The translations under genes were made by a program, and so were the position numbers. 64,000 bases of DNA from Thermoleophilaceae bacterium (GTDB lineage: Bacteria > Actinomycetota > Thermoleophilia > Solirubrobacterales > Thermoleophilaceae): the NCBI GenBank assembly GCA_030446485.1, contig JAUJNF010000003.1:62001-126000 (forward strand). The letters run 5' to 3'. The notes under the pieces were generated by a model. It was given only the letters and a program-made list of their open reading frames with translations. It was not told where the DNA came from and did no database searches. Positions within the stretch are counted from its first letter, which is position 1; every line of letters begins with the position of its first letter. Shown piece after piece: positions 23,485 to 32,823 of the stretch.

Positions 23485-24740
23485 AGCGGACCGTGTGGCT
23501 GCTGCTGGTCGGCCTCTCCGTGATCGGGCCGAGCGCGGGCGCCCAGGCGGCGCCGGTGCTCCGGGTCGACGGTCCGCGCGCCACCGTGGTCGAGGACCCC
23601 TCGATCCCCGCGCCGGGAGCGCTCGCCGAGCCGGGTCTCGGACGGGCGCCGGCCACCGCGAGCAGGGCGCGGCGGCCGGCTCGCCGGCGTGGTCCGACGG
23701 TCTCGGAGGTCCTGGACCGTGCCGATCGGCGCGGCTCGATCCGTGCCGGGCAGCAGTCCGACTACCGGACGATCTACGCCCGGGCCGTCAGCACGCGCAG
23801 GTCGCTCACGCCCGGCCGCGCGAGCGAGCTCGGCGGCGCGATAGCCAACCTGCGCGGCATCGCCGCGCGCGGCCGCCTCACGCCGAGCCGCATGCCGGTC
23901 CTCTTCCTGATGCTGCACCGCAACACCAACTACTGGCGCTGGCACGGCGCCCCGCCCGACCGCACGTCGGTGGAGTTCGCCGGCAGCCCGCTGGTGTTTC
24001 AGTACCTGCGCGGCGAGGGTCTCCACTTCAACTCGCTGGCCACCGCCGGGCGGGCCAACTACTTCGTGCGGGCCTGCGCCAGCAATCCGCCCGCCAAGCG
24101 CGGTGGCGCGCGCTGCACGCTCGGTCGCACGCTCCTCGACGAGCTCACCCGCCTGGCGTCCCGGCGCAGCGGCTTCACGGCGTGGGAGTACTTCGTCGAC
24201 TTCGACGGCGGCCTGCCCCCGTGGAGCAGCGGCATCGCGCAGGGCACCGCCATCCAGGCCTTCACGCGCGGCTCGCAGGTGTACCGGGAGCGGAGCTACC
24301 TGGCGACGGCCGGCGAGGCCGTGGGCGCCTTTGCGCGCCGTCCACCCGACGGGCACCAACTCTTGCTCGCCGACGGCGGTGTTCACTACCTGATCTACTC
24401 GTTCGCCCCGCGCCTGCGCGTGCTGAACGCCTTCGCCCAGGCCCTCAACGGAATCCACGACTACGCGCGCGTGTCGGGCAGCCCCGAGGCCGGCGCGCTG
24501 TTCCAGGCGGGCGACCGGGGGCTGCGACACGAGAGCCGCCGCTACGACACCGGGGAGTGGTCGCGCTACTCGCTGCGCGGCTACGAGTCGTCGGTGGACT
24601 ACCACCGGCTGGCCCGCGACGCCGTCGAGGGCCTGTGCGGGCGTACCGGCGTCGACGTGTACTGCAACACGGCGCGGCGCTTCACGAGCTACCTGCGGCG
24701 GCGCGGCTACTCGACGGAGCCGGGGTCGCTCGGCTTGTAG
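23481..24740 (+). CDS. D-glucuronyl C5-epimerase-domain protein, exported
   Basis: This 419-residue protein has a signal peptide (about 1-22) and a helical (alpha/alpha)-barrel body. The C-terminal half contains WEYFVDFDGGLPPWSSGIAQ, QAFTRGSQVYRERSYLATA and YALNG-like segments ending in WSRYSLRGYE. These are characteristic of the glucuronyl C5-epimerase C-terminal family, which converts glucuronate to iduronate in heparan-type chains. In a bacterium, an exported copy next to a polysaccharide initiator suggests modification of a uronate polymer. It overlaps the upstream gene by ATGA and its 3' end overlaps the convergent GT87 gene by 59 bases. Confidence 0.8.
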   Translation: MKRTVWLLLVGLSVIGPSAGAQAAPVLRVDGPRATVVEDPSIPAPGALAEPGLGRAPATASRARRPARRRGPTVSEVLDRADRRGSIRAGQQSDYRTIYARAVSTRRSLTPGRASELGGAIANLRGIAARGRLTPSRMPVLFLMLHRNTNYWRWHGAPPDRTSVEFAGSPLVFQYLRGEGLHFNSLATAGRANYFVRACASNPPAKRGGARCTLGRTLLDELTRLASRRSGFTAWEYFVDFDGGLPPWSSGIAQGTAIQAFTRGSQVYRERSYLATAGEAVGAFARRPPDGHQLLLADGGVHYLIYSFAPRLRVLNAFAQALNGIHDYARVSGSPEAGALFQAGDRGLRHESRRYDTGEWSRYSLRGYESSVDYHRLARDAVEGLCGRTGVDVYCNTARRFTSYLRRRGYSTEPGSLGL

Positions 24741-25926
24741 CTCGTCCCGCTCCGGCGTCGCGGGCGAGCTCTCGCAGTGTCAGCCCCATCGCGATCAGCA
24801 GCGCGACGTTCCGCAGCGCGAGCAGGGCGATCGGCAGTGGCTCGTGGTCGACGAGGTCCGGCCAGCGAGAGGGGAAGAAGGCCAGGGTGAGGAGGGTGGC
24901 CCCGCCGAGAGCGGCGGCCAGCGCCCAGAGGCGCCACGCCAGCGCCAGCGCGAAGAGGGGCGCCACCCACACGAGGAACTGCGGCGACAGGACCTTGCCG
25001 AACGCCGCGAACGCCAGCACCGCTCCGAGGCACGCGACCACGAGGGCCCGCGGACCGGGGGAGGCGGCGGCCAGGCGCGCCAGCGCCGCAAGCACGGCCA
25101 GCCCGGCGAGCGTGAACCCCACGACCACGATGCCGTCGAGCCGGTGCCCGATGCCGTGGGAGCGATAGCCCGGGACGTCGGCGACCGGTCCCGCTCCGAG
25201 CCACTCGAGGAGCCACAGCACGCTGGCCGGGGAGCTCTCGCTGAGCACCGGACGCTCGAGATGGAAGCGCACGAAGTCGAGCACTCCGCCGGCTGACAGC
25301 AGAAGCGCCGGCAGGGCGACGACGGCCATCGTGATCCCGAGCGTCGCCGCGGCGCGGAGGGCCGCACGGCGCTCTCCGCGCCCGACCAGCCACGCCAGCG
25401 CCATGGGCGCGACGATCAGGGGAAAGACCTTGGTCATGGCCCCGAGGCCGATGAGGGCGAAGCCGACGTTGGGCCGCTCGGCGGTCAGGGCCACCAAGGC
25501 GGCGACCGTGAGCGCGACCGCGACGACGTCGTAGTGGGTGCGCAGCATGGCGCCGGCCAGCAGCGGGAAGAGCGCCACACCGAGCAGCGCCAGCCCCGGG
25601 CTTCCGCCGGTACGTGCCGCGAGGCGGGCGCAGCCGGCCAGGATCGCCGTCGCCGCGAAGAGGGCGACGACCGTGAACGCTAGCTCGTAGGTGTCCGGTC
25701 CGGTGCCCGCGAGCCCCGGTAGCGCCATGACCGGTGCCGCCAGCGGCGGGTACTCGAAGAACACGTCGCGGTAGGGAGCGGCGCCGGCGAGGAACGCGTC
25801 GGCGTAGCCGCGGTAGACGCCGAGGTCGTTGAGGCTTATGTCCGACCACGGCTCCGCGAGGAAGGTGAGCGTCCCTGTGAGCAGGAGCAGCGCGGCCGCA
25901 AGAGGCAGGGCTCTATCGGCCGCCAT
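24682..25926 (-). CDS. GT87/DUF2029-type membrane glycosyltransferase
   Basis: This integral membrane protein of about 414 residues has nine to eleven helices and belongs to the GT-C fold. These enzymes use polyprenyl-phosphate mannose or similar donors on the outer face. The first periplasmic loop has NDLGVYRGYADAFLAGAAPY and EYPPLAAPV, the Asp-containing loop typical of DUF2029 enzymes. GLGAMTKVFPLIV and GKVLSPQFLVWVAP are further family blocks. ATG 25926 is preferred; a GTG three codons upstream is possible. It is divergent from the glycosyltransferase at 26030. Confidence 0.82.
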   Translation of the reverse strand: MAADRALPLAAALLLLTGTLTFLAEPWSDISLNDLGVYRGYADAFLAGAAPYRDVFFEYPPLAAPVMALPGLAGTGPDTYELAFTVVALFAATAILAGCARLAARTGGSPGLALLGVALFPLLAGAMLRTHYDVVAVALTVAALVALTAERPNVGFALIGLGAMTKVFPLIVAPMALAWLVGRGERRAALRAAATLGITMAVVALPALLLSAGGVLDFVRFHLERPVLSESSPASVLWLLEWLGAGPVADVPGYRSHGIGHRLDGIVVVGFTLAGLAVLAALARLAAASPGPRALVVACLGAVLAFAAFGKVLSPQFLVWVAPLFALALAWRLWALAAALGGATLLTLAFFPSRWPDLVDHEPLPIALLALRNVALLIAMGLTLRELARDAGAGRATSRATPAPSSSRAAAGSS

Positions 25927-26029
25927 CGCTCCCACTCAGTCGAAGGTAGTGGGCTTGGGGCCAGGTGATTGATTCCACGGCCGCGTCTGTGCGGGGTCGT
26001 TAAATCAGTCATCTAGGGTCCGCGCCGCC

Positions 26030-27235
26030 GTGCGCGTCCTGTTCGTGAGCCACCAGCCGCCGCTTCCCACCGACAGCGGTGCGCGCCTGCGCACCTTCCA
26101 CCTCCTCGAGGAGCTGTCGGCGCGCTCGAGCGTGAGGCTCGTGACCTACGACCGCCAGCCCGGCGCGGCGCTCGAGCCGATCACCTCCGCGGCGCTCGAG
26201 GCGGCGCTGCCGAAGCTGGAGCGGGTGGCCGTCGTGCCGGCGCCCGTCTTCGACCGGCGCCGCCGGCAGCTCGGGGCGCTGCTCACCCGCCGCTCGTACG
26301 CGGCTCTGATGGTGGCGAGCGCCGCGCTCGGTGACCGCGTGCGCGCGGAGCTCGACGACTTCGCGCCGGACCTCGTGCACTGCGACTCGCTGTTTCTCGG
26401 CTTCCTCCGCGACGTCGATCCGACGGACCGCCGGGATTGGGTGCTCGCGCTGCACAACAGCGAGGCTGTGCTCATGAAGCGTCTGGCCGCCACCTCCCCC
26501 GAGCGCTCCCGTGCGCTCCTGTACCGGTCGGAGGCCCGGGCGCTCGCGCGGCTGGAGCGCGCCCGGGCCGCGCGGTTCGACCACTGCACGTGCGTGACCG
26601 ACCGCGAGCGCGAGCTGTTCCGCCGCCACAACCCCTCAACGGTGACCATCCCGAACGGCGTGGCGCCACGGCCGGAGCCGGGGCCGCCGACGCGCCCGGC
26701 CGCCGGCGAGCCGCTGCGCCTGCTGTTCGTGGGCACCCAGAGCTACGAGCCCAACCGGCAGGGACTCGCCTGGTTCGTGCGTGAGGTGATGCCGCTGCTC
26801 CGGGAGCGCGTGGCGCTGTCGGTCGACGTCGTCGGCCCGGGACAGCGGGATGCCGCGCTTCCCGGAGTGAACCACCTCGGCCGGGTGGAGGACCTGGCCC
26901 CGTGCTACGAGCGCGCGCACGCCGCCGTGGTGCCGCTGCTCGCCGGAGGTGGGTCGCGACTGAAGGTGCTCGAGGCCCTGGCCCACGGCGTGCCGCTGGT
27001 GAGCACCTCCGTGGGCGTCGAGGGGTTCGACCTCGTAGACGGCGAGCACGCCATGATCGCGGACGACGCTCAGGGGCTGGCGAATCGGCTCGTGGACCTC
27101 GACGGCGACCTTCGCGCCGGCGGCGCTCTGGCTGCGGGCGTGCAGGCCACGGGCTACCGCTACGCCACCGGCTTCTTCTGGCCGCACATCGGCGAGCTGC
27201 TCTTCGATACCTACCGGGGGTGGACCGCCGGCTGA
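26030..27235 (+). CDS. Family 4 glycosyltransferase
   Basis: This 401-residue cytoplasmic GT-B enzyme begins MRVLFVSHQPPLPTDSGARL, the N-terminal Rossmann start with the Gly-rich loop. The donor domain has LLFVGTQSYEPNRQGLAWF, LGRVEDLAPCYERAHAAVVP and GGGSRLKVLEALAHGVPLVS, with the Glu of the GT4 nucleotide-sugar site. The sugar and acceptor are unknown. The start is GTG 26030; the spacer before it is AT-rich (ttaaatcagtcatcta) and may hold the promoter of the three-glycosyltransferase operon. It overlaps the next gene by TGATG. Confidence 0.88.
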   Translation: MRVLFVSHQPPLPTDSGARLRTFHLLEELSARSSVRLVTYDRQPGAALEPITSAALEAALPKLERVAVVPAPVFDRRRRQLGALLTRRSYAALMVASAALGDRVRAELDDFAPDLVHCDSLFLGFLRDVDPTDRRDWVLALHNSEAVLMKRLAATSPERSRALLYRSEARALARLERARAARFDHCTCVTDRERELFRRHNPSTVTIPNGVAPRPEPGPPTRPAAGEPLRLLFVGTQSYEPNRQGLAWFVREVMPLLRERVALSVDVVGPGQRDAALPGVNHLGRVEDLAPCYERAHAAVVPLLAGGGSRLKVLEALAHGVPLVSTSVGVEGFDLVDGEHAMIADDAQGLANRLVDLDGDLRAGGALAAGVQATGYRYATGFFWPHIGELLFDTYRGWTAG

Positions 27236-28452
27236 TGCGGATCCTCTACCTGCACCAGTTCTTCATGACCCGCGACGGTGTGGGCGGCACGCGCTCGTAC
27301 GAGTTCGCGCGGCGCTTCGTGGCCCAGGGTCACGAGGTGACGATGGTGACCGCCCGGGACGCCTCGGCGGGTCCCGACGGCCCGTCGCGCCGGGTCATCG
27401 ACGGGATCGACGTGGTGGAGGTGAAGGCCGGCTACTCCGACTATCCGCGCGGGACGGCCATGGCCTATCCGCAGCGGATGCTCGCGTTCGCGCAGTTCGC
27501 GCTGGCGAGCGCCGCCGCCGTGATGCGGTCGCCGCGCCCCGACGTGATCCTCGCCACCTCGCCCCCGCTCCCCGTTGCCGTCCCGGCGCTGCTTGCCCGC
27601 CGGCGGCACCGTGCGCCGCTCGTGTTCGAGGTGCGCGACCTGTGGCCCGAGGCGCCGCGGCAGATGGGCGCCCTGCGGAACCCGGTGGCGCTGGCCCTCG
27701 CGCGGCGGCTCGAGCGGCTGGCCTACCGCAAGGCCGCGCACGTGATCGCCCTGTCGCCCGGGATGGCCGACGGCGTGGTCGGGGCGGGCAAACCGGCCGG
27801 CCAGGTGTCGATGATCCCCAACGCCGCCGATCTGGACCTCTTCTCGCCCGCGGTCGACGCGAGCGAGTGGCTCGAGCGGCTCGGAACCGAGCGGCGCTTC
27901 GTGTGCAGCTACTTCGGCACGATGGGCGAGGCCAACGACCTCACCGTGGTCGTGGAGGCCGCCCGCGAGCTCGAGGCGCGCGGAGAGAACGGCGTGCTGT
28001 TCGTCCTGCACGGGCGCGGCAAGCGCCGCCCGGTGCTCGAGGAGATGGCGGTGGGGCTCGACAACCTGCTGTTCTCGGACCCGGTCGGCGACAAGGGCGA
28101 GGTGGCACGGCTGGCCGCCGCCTCGGACGCCTGCATGACGGTCTACGCCGACGTGCCGGTGCTCTACACCTGCTCGCCCAACAAGCTGTTCGACACCTTC
28201 GCCGCGGGCCGCCCGGCGATCGTGAACACGCCCGGATGGCTGCGCGAGCTCGTGCAGGAGAACGACGCGGGGGTGTACGCGCGCCCGGGCGACCCGGTGG
28301 CGTTGGCCGATGCGGTGCTGCGGCTGCGGGACGATCCGGAGGGGGTCGAGCGGATGGGCGCGAACGCGAGGCGGCTGGCGGAGGAGCGCTTTGCGCGGGA
28401 CGATCTCGCGGGGCAGGTGCTGGCGGTGCTGGAGGGGGCGGCGGGTGGCTGA
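27235..28452 (+). CDS. Family 4 glycosyltransferase (WbuB-like)
   Basis: This 405-residue GT-B enzyme starts MRILYLHQFFMTRDGVGGTR with the WbuB/WcaI-type N-terminus. It carries the block VFEVRDLWPEAPRQMGAL seen in N-acetylfucosamine transferases of that group. The donor domain has SYFGTMGEANDLTVVVEAA and SPNKLFDTFAAGRPAIVN. The exact sugar cannot be read from sequence. The ATG overlaps the previous stop by one base, and its last eight bases overlap the next GTG, so the three transferases are co-translated. Confidence 0.9.
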   Translation: MRILYLHQFFMTRDGVGGTRSYEFARRFVAQGHEVTMVTARDASAGPDGPSRRVIDGIDVVEVKAGYSDYPRGTAMAYPQRMLAFAQFALASAAAVMRSPRPDVILATSPPLPVAVPALLARRRHRAPLVFEVRDLWPEAPRQMGALRNPVALALARRLERLAYRKAAHVIALSPGMADGVVGAGKPAGQVSMIPNAADLDLFSPAVDASEWLERLGTERRFVCSYFGTMGEANDLTVVVEAARELEARGENGVLFVLHGRGKRRPVLEEMAVGLDNLLFSDPVGDKGEVARLAAASDACMTVYADVPVLYTCSPNKLFDTFAAGRPAIVNTPGWLRELVQENDAGVYARPGDPVALADAVLRLRDDPEGVERMGANARRLAEERFARDDLAGQVLAVLEGAAGG

Positions 28453-29431
28453 CGAGCGCCCCGGGTCGCCGGTAGACCCGCTGCTCCTCTCCTTCTGCGT
28501 CGTGAACACCAACGGGCGGGAGCACCTGCTGGCCTGCCTCGACGCCATCGAGCGCACCACGCCGCCGGGGCTCGAGCACGAAGTGCTGGTGCTCGACAAC
28601 GCCTCGGCCGACGGCTCCGCGGCGGCGGTCGAGGCACTCGAGCGCGACATCCGCCTGATCGCGCTCGAGCGGCGCATCGGCAAGGCCGAGAACGACTCGA
28701 CGCTGCTGCGCGAGGCACGCGGCCGCTACTGCCTGCTGCTGAACGAGGACGCGGAGCTCCAGCGCGGAGCGGTGGCGGCGCTGCTCGAGGCGCTCGACGG
28801 TTGGCCGCGGGCGGCCGCCGCCGGAGCGCAGCTCGTGTCTTCCGAAGGAGAGCCCAAGGCGTGCGCCTGGCGCCTTCCGGGCGTGGACACGGCGATCGCC
28901 GGCGCGCTGTTCCTGCACAGGCTCTTCACCGTGCAGAGCCACGGCTCGCGGACGCGGCCCGTCGGCTGGGCGCAGTCGAGCGCCATGCTGGTGCGCCGCG
29001 AGGCCGCCGCGCAGGTGGGGTACCTGGATCCCAACTTCTTCGTGTACTCGGACGAAACCGACTTCTGCAAGCGACTGCACGACGCGGGCTGGGACACCAT
29101 CTACGTGCCGGGCGCCCGAGCCATCCACCACGACCAGCTCGGTACCGATGCCGAGGGGGCCCGGCGGCGGATCACCGAGCACATGCGCAACCGCGACCTC
29201 TACATGCGCAAGCACCACTCGCCGGCGGCCGCCGCCGCCGTGCGCCTGCTCACCGCGTGGCCCTACCTCGTCCGGGCGGTGGCCGCACTCGCGCTCAGGG
29301 GACACGACCCGCGGCGCTACCTCCTCCAGGCCCGCCAGGCGCTCCGGCCCGGGCGCGGGGAGGGGATCCGTGAGGCCGCCGAGGCCTACAACCGGCGACT
29401 CGACGAGGTGGCGAGACCCAGCTCGCCCTGA
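28445..29431 (+). CDS. Family 2 glycosyltransferase (rhamnosyltransferase-like)
   Basis: This 328-residue GT-A enzyme starts at GTG 28445. LSFCVVNTNGREHLLACLDA, VLVLDNASADGS and GRYCLLLNEDAEL give the nucleotide-binding core and the NED variant of the DxD metal site. VGWAQSSAMLVRREAAAQVG and FFVYSDETDFCKRLHDAGW are the acceptor-side motifs of WbbL-like enzymes. Two hydrophobic C-terminal segments may touch the membrane. It is the last gene of the glycosyltransferase operon. Confidence 0.88.
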   Translation: MADERPGSPVDPLLLSFCVVNTNGREHLLACLDAIERTTPPGLEHEVLVLDNASADGSAAAVEALERDIRLIALERRIGKAENDSTLLREARGRYCLLLNEDAELQRGAVAALLEALDGWPRAAAAGAQLVSSEGEPKACAWRLPGVDTAIAGALFLHRLFTVQSHGSRTRPVGWAQSSAMLVRREAAAQVGYLDPNFFVYSDETDFCKRLHDAGWDTIYVPGARAIHHDQLGTDAEGARRRITEHMRNRDLYMRKHHSPAAAAAVRLLTAWPYLVRAVAALALRGHDPRRYLLQARQALRPGRGEGIREAAEAYNRRLDEVARPSSP

Positions 29432-29481
29432 CGGCGTGAGCCCGTCGGTACCCGCGAAGTCCGGCCTCGCCCTTCTCTAGC

Positions 29482-30774
29482 ATGCCCCCGGTGTTGCTCT
29501 CTCTCGGGCGCTGGCTGCGGCGGCGCCTGCCGTACATCGCCGGGGCCTTCATGGTCCTCACCGGAGCCGCGGTCGCGGGCTACTTCCTGCTCGTCAAGGC
29601 TCCGGGTGACGTGATGAACGACGATGTCGAGTTCGTCGAGGAGGAGGCGCCGAAGAAGAAGCGCGCCAGCGAGACCTTCGTGTGGCCCTTCTACGGCTAC
29701 ACCCCCGACCGCACCCGCTACCTCGACACCAAGATCGGCCCGCCGTTCCGCGGCCTGTGGCGCTTCAACACCGGCGATCTGCTCGAGTACCCGCCGGTGC
29801 TCGCCAAGGGCACGCTCTTCACGCTCAACCGCAGGGGCGAGACCTTCGCCCTCGACTCGCGCACCGGCAGGCTCAAGTGGAGGCGCAGGATCGGCGACGA
29901 GAACGCCGCCTCTCCCGCCTGGGCGGCCGGGCGGCTGTTCGTGCCGAGCTTCACCGCCGGGCTCACCGCGCTCAACGCCCGAAACGGGAAGGTGCAGTGG
30001 AGCACCGACATCCCGGAGGGCGCGGAGTCGGGGCCGTTCATAACGAACGGCATCGTGTACACGGGCTCGGGCTCCGGGACGGTGTACGCGCTGCGCGCGC
30101 GCGACGGCAAGGAGGTCTGGCGCCACCAGGCCGACGGGCCGGTGAAGGGGGCGCTCGCCTTCTCCGACGGCAACGTCTACTTCGGCGACTACTCCGGGGA
30201 GGTCACGGCGCTTCGCGCCAAGGATGGTGCGCCGGTGTGGAACAGCTCCACCTCGGGCGCCAGCTTCAGCCGCGCCGGCGACTTCTACAGCACCCCGGCC
30301 GTGGCCTTCGGACGGGTGTACCTCGGCAACACCGACGGCAAGGTGTACTCGTTCTCGGCGAAGACCGGGGAGCTGGCCTGGACCAAGACCACGGGGTCGG
30401 TGGTGTACGGCGCGCCCGCCGTGGCCAGGGTGCCCGGCACCAAGCCGACGGTCTACATCGGCTCGAACGACGGCAAGCTCTACGCCCTCGACGCCCGCAC
30501 GGGCGGCGAGCGCTGGCAGTTCGACACCGGCGGACAGATACTGGGCAGCACCAGCGTCGTGGGGCGCCTGGCCTACGTCTCAAACTTCGAGGGGAAGACG
30601 TTCGGGGTGGACGTGGCGAGCGGCAAGCGGGCGTTCATGCTGCCGGGGGGGCGCTATGCCTCCGCGATCTCGGACGGCCGGAGGCTCTACGTGTCCGGCT
30701 TCTCGAGCGTGCGCGCCCTGGTGCCCGAGGAGGGCAGGGGCGGCAAGCGGAAGAAGCGCGGCGGCGCGGCATAG
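29482..30774 (+). CDS. PQQ-type beta-propeller protein, membrane-anchored
   Basis: This 430-residue protein has one membrane helix (about 18-38) and an exported beta-propeller of about 360 residues. Six or seven repeats carry the pattern G-x-x-YALDAxTG-x-x-x-W, for example VYALRARDGKEVWRHQAD and LYALDARTGGERWQFDTG. Such PQQ_2/BamB-like propellers serve as scaffolds or bind ligands; the tryptophan-docking motifs are present but no enzyme site is seen. It ends in a Lys/Arg-rich tail. The position after glycosyltransferases suggests a role in envelope polymer assembly or attachment. Confidence 0.82.
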   Translation: MPPVLLSLGRWLRRRLPYIAGAFMVLTGAAVAGYFLLVKAPGDVMNDDVEFVEEEAPKKKRASETFVWPFYGYTPDRTRYLDTKIGPPFRGLWRFNTGDLLEYPPVLAKGTLFTLNRRGETFALDSRTGRLKWRRRIGDENAASPAWAAGRLFVPSFTAGLTALNARNGKVQWSTDIPEGAESGPFITNGIVYTGSGSGTVYALRARDGKEVWRHQADGPVKGALAFSDGNVYFGDYSGEVTALRAKDGAPVWNSSTSGASFSRAGDFYSTPAVAFGRVYLGNTDGKVYSFSAKTGELAWTKTTGSVVYGAPAVARVPGTKPTVYIGSNDGKLYALDARTGGERWQFDTGGQILGSTSVVGRLAYVSNFEGKTFGVDVASGKRAFMLPGGRYASAISDGRRLYVSGFSSVRALVPEEGRGGKRKKRGGAA

Positions 30775-30793
30775 GCCGCGGCGCGGCGACGCG

Positions 30794-31873
30794 TCAGTCG
30801 AGCGCGCCCCTCCTTCCCGACCATGCCTCGAGCACCCAACCGAGGTGGTACGGCCGGTCACTGCTGTTCACCTCGAGCGCTCCGTCCGCGCCCACCGCGC
30901 CCCCGCGTCCCACCAGCGAGCCCGCGGTGTTCGCGTACAGCGCCAGGCGGTCGATCGGGCGCCGGCGCCTGATCGAGCGGCGCACGAAGCCGTCCTCGAC
31001 CATCGACACGCCCAGCGCGTTCTCGCCCCAGAGCCACCAGAGGCCCCGCCGAACCGCCTCGCGATAACGGTCGTCGCCGGTCTCCTCCCACAGGCCGAGC
31101 AGCGCCATCGGCGCCATCGCATCCTGATGGACCGAGTAGACCTCGTAGGGCTCCACCACCCGCCCGCGCTCGGCGTCGAAGAGCCACGGCCAGCCGCCGT
31201 CGGGAAGCTGCAGCGCGAGCAGGCGATCGGCGGCGCGCCGGGCCGCCGGCAGCGCCCGGAGGTCGAAATCCGCGGCGGTGGACAGGGCGAGCACGCCGTA
31301 GATCTGCGTGGCGAAGTTGGGAAAGCGCCGGCGGTTGCTCCGCAGGCCGTGGTGGTAGAAGAGGCCGCCGGGCGCCCGGCGCGCCTCCAGGAGCTGCCGC
31401 AACGCCTCGCCCAGCAACGCCTCGGACCCCGGCGGGCCGCCGGCGGCGACCTGCAGCGCCAGGCCGGTGGCGATCCACCCGAGCTCCATGCCCTCGAGCG
31501 CGCCGAGGCCTCCCGCGCCGGGCAGCGCTCCGTTCAGCCGCGCCAGCACCTCCTCTCCGCGCCCGCAGCCGGTGCGCGCGTCCAGCCAGAGCAGCAGGCC
31601 GAGATCGCCGACGCTCAGCTCACGCGAGTCGAGCTGGCTCCACAGCGTCGTCTCGATCGCCCGCCGTTCGAGTCCGTGATCGAAGCCGGCCGGCTCGGCA
31701 CGGCTCAGCCCGATCAGCACCATCGCCGTGTAGCGCAGGGAGCGCCCGCGCGGTTGCCAGGAGGGCGCGCGCACCTCGTGGCAGAAGAGGCCCGATGGAA
31801 GCTGCATGCGCCGGAGGCCCGGCGGCACGACGCCTAGCAACTCGTCGATCTGCGCGCGACCGGGCACGGTCAT
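30794..31873 (-). CDS. Alpha/alpha-toroid protein, possibly terpene-cyclase-like or polysaccharide-related
   Basis: This 359-residue soluble protein is almost entirely helical. LLALQLPDGGWPWLFDAERG carries a QW-type motif (Q-x3-G-x-W) and FPNFATQIYGVLALS suggests another barrel repeat. This is the fold of squalene cyclases, prenyltransferase repeats and some glycan lyases or hydrolases. The DxDD motif of cyclases is not seen, so a polysaccharide-active or structural role is at least as likely. The ATG directly follows the stop of the AAC(3)-like gene (TAG then ATG), so the two are co-transcribed. Confidence 0.65.
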   Translation of the reverse strand: MTVPGRAQIDELLGVVPPGLRRMQLPSGLFCHEVRAPSWQPRGRSLRYTAMVLIGLSRAEPAGFDHGLERRAIETTLWSQLDSRELSVGDLGLLLWLDARTGCGRGEEVLARLNGALPGAGGLGALEGMELGWIATGLALQVAAGGPPGSEALLGEALRQLLEARRAPGGLFYHHGLRSNRRRFPNFATQIYGVLALSTAADFDLRALPAARRAADRLLALQLPDGGWPWLFDAERGRVVEPYEVYSVHQDAMAPMALLGLWEETGDDRYREAVRRGLWWLWGENALGVSMVEDGFVRRSIRRRRPIDRLALYANTAGSLVGRGGAVGADGALEVNSSDRPYHLGWVLEAWSGRRGALD

Positions 31874-32752
31874 CTAGGCCGGTAGCTCGATGTCGTAGAT
31901 GGTGACTCCCTCGCGGAGCAGGCGCTCGAGCTCCTCCATCAGGTCCGGGGCGGTGATGGCGAGGATCTCCCCCCTGCCCAGTCGCTCGGCTCGCAGCAGG
32001 CCGCCGTCGAGCAGGAGGCCCTGGAAGCGCCGCTCGAGCGCGGCATGGTTGTCGATGCGCACGGCCGCGAGAGCCGGGTCGTGCACGCGGGTGCGCACGT
32101 CGTGCTCCACGCCCTCGGAATTCACGCAGCGCACCGTGTAGCGCCGGTCGAGGTACACCTCCAGCGGGAAGCCGCCGGGGCGGACGTCCTCGAACGTGTG
32201 GAAGAAGGTGAACACGTGCACGCCGGTGCCGAAGGCGAGGGCCCGCACGCCCCGCTCGATCAGCCGCGGGAACGGCGTGCCGTGGCCGAACGGCGTGTCG
32301 GCGTGCTCATGTCCGGCCACGATCGTCTCGGCCCGGGGGCCGCGGGCGCAGATCGAGTGCGTCGGGTGCAGGCTGCGGAGGGTGCCGGGCGTGGTGCGGA
32401 AGTGCTCGGAGATCGCCCCCATCCGCGACGGCGTCCGCAGGAGGTCGAAGACCGGCTCGCCGGCCAGGTACTCCTGCGCGCCGCCGACGATCGGAAAGGC
32501 CGGCATGGCGATCAGGCCCTCCGGTCCGACCACCTCCTCGAGCGCGCCCACCACCGTGGCGGGGCCACCCTCGATGCGCCCGAAGCGGCTCATCGCCGAC
32601 TGCAGGTACACGCCGTCGCCCTCCCGCAGCCCGGTGGCGCGGAAGGCCGCGAGGAGATCGTCCCGCCCGACGGTAACCGGGTCGCTGCGCTGCCGCAGCC
32701 GGTAGCCGAGCCTGCGCTGCTGCCTTCGTGCCCGACGCAGCAGCGGTCGCAT
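31874..32752 (-). CDS. AAC(3)-family N-acyltransferase
   Basis: This 292-residue protein belongs to the aminoglycoside 3-N-acetyltransferase family. LHPTHSICARGPRA holds the conserved His, and DTPFGHGTPFPRLIERG and FHTFED are further family blocks. The N-terminal 25 residues are very basic. In this setting, next to a UDP-GlcNAc 2-epimerase, it more probably acylates an amino sugar of the surface polymer than an antibiotic; that is inference. ATG 32752 is the first plausible start. It lies in the order wecB, AAC(3), toroid protein on one strand. Confidence 0.8.
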   Translation of the reverse strand: MRPLLRRARRQQRRLGYRLRQRSDPVTVGRDDLLAAFRATGLREGDGVYLQSAMSRFGRIEGGPATVVGALEEVVGPEGLIAMPAFPIVGGAQEYLAGEPVFDLLRTPSRMGAISEHFRTTPGTLRSLHPTHSICARGPRAETIVAGHEHADTPFGHGTPFPRLIERGVRALAFGTGVHVFTFFHTFEDVRPGGFPLEVYLDRRYTVRCVNSEGVEHDVRTRVHDPALAAVRIDNHAALERRFQGLLLDGGLLRAERLGRGEILAITAPDLMEELERLLREGVTIYDIELPA

Positions 32753-32823
32753 CGACCGCGGAGCGCGGCGCGCGAGCTCACGCTGCAGCCGCGCCCCGGC
32801 CCCCCCGCCGGCACGAGGGGGCG

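Noticed and set aside
31874-32752. Calling the AAC(3)-family protein an aminoglycoside resistance gene
   Set aside because: Genomic context is sugar-polymer synthesis and family membership alone does not show antibiotic acetylation.
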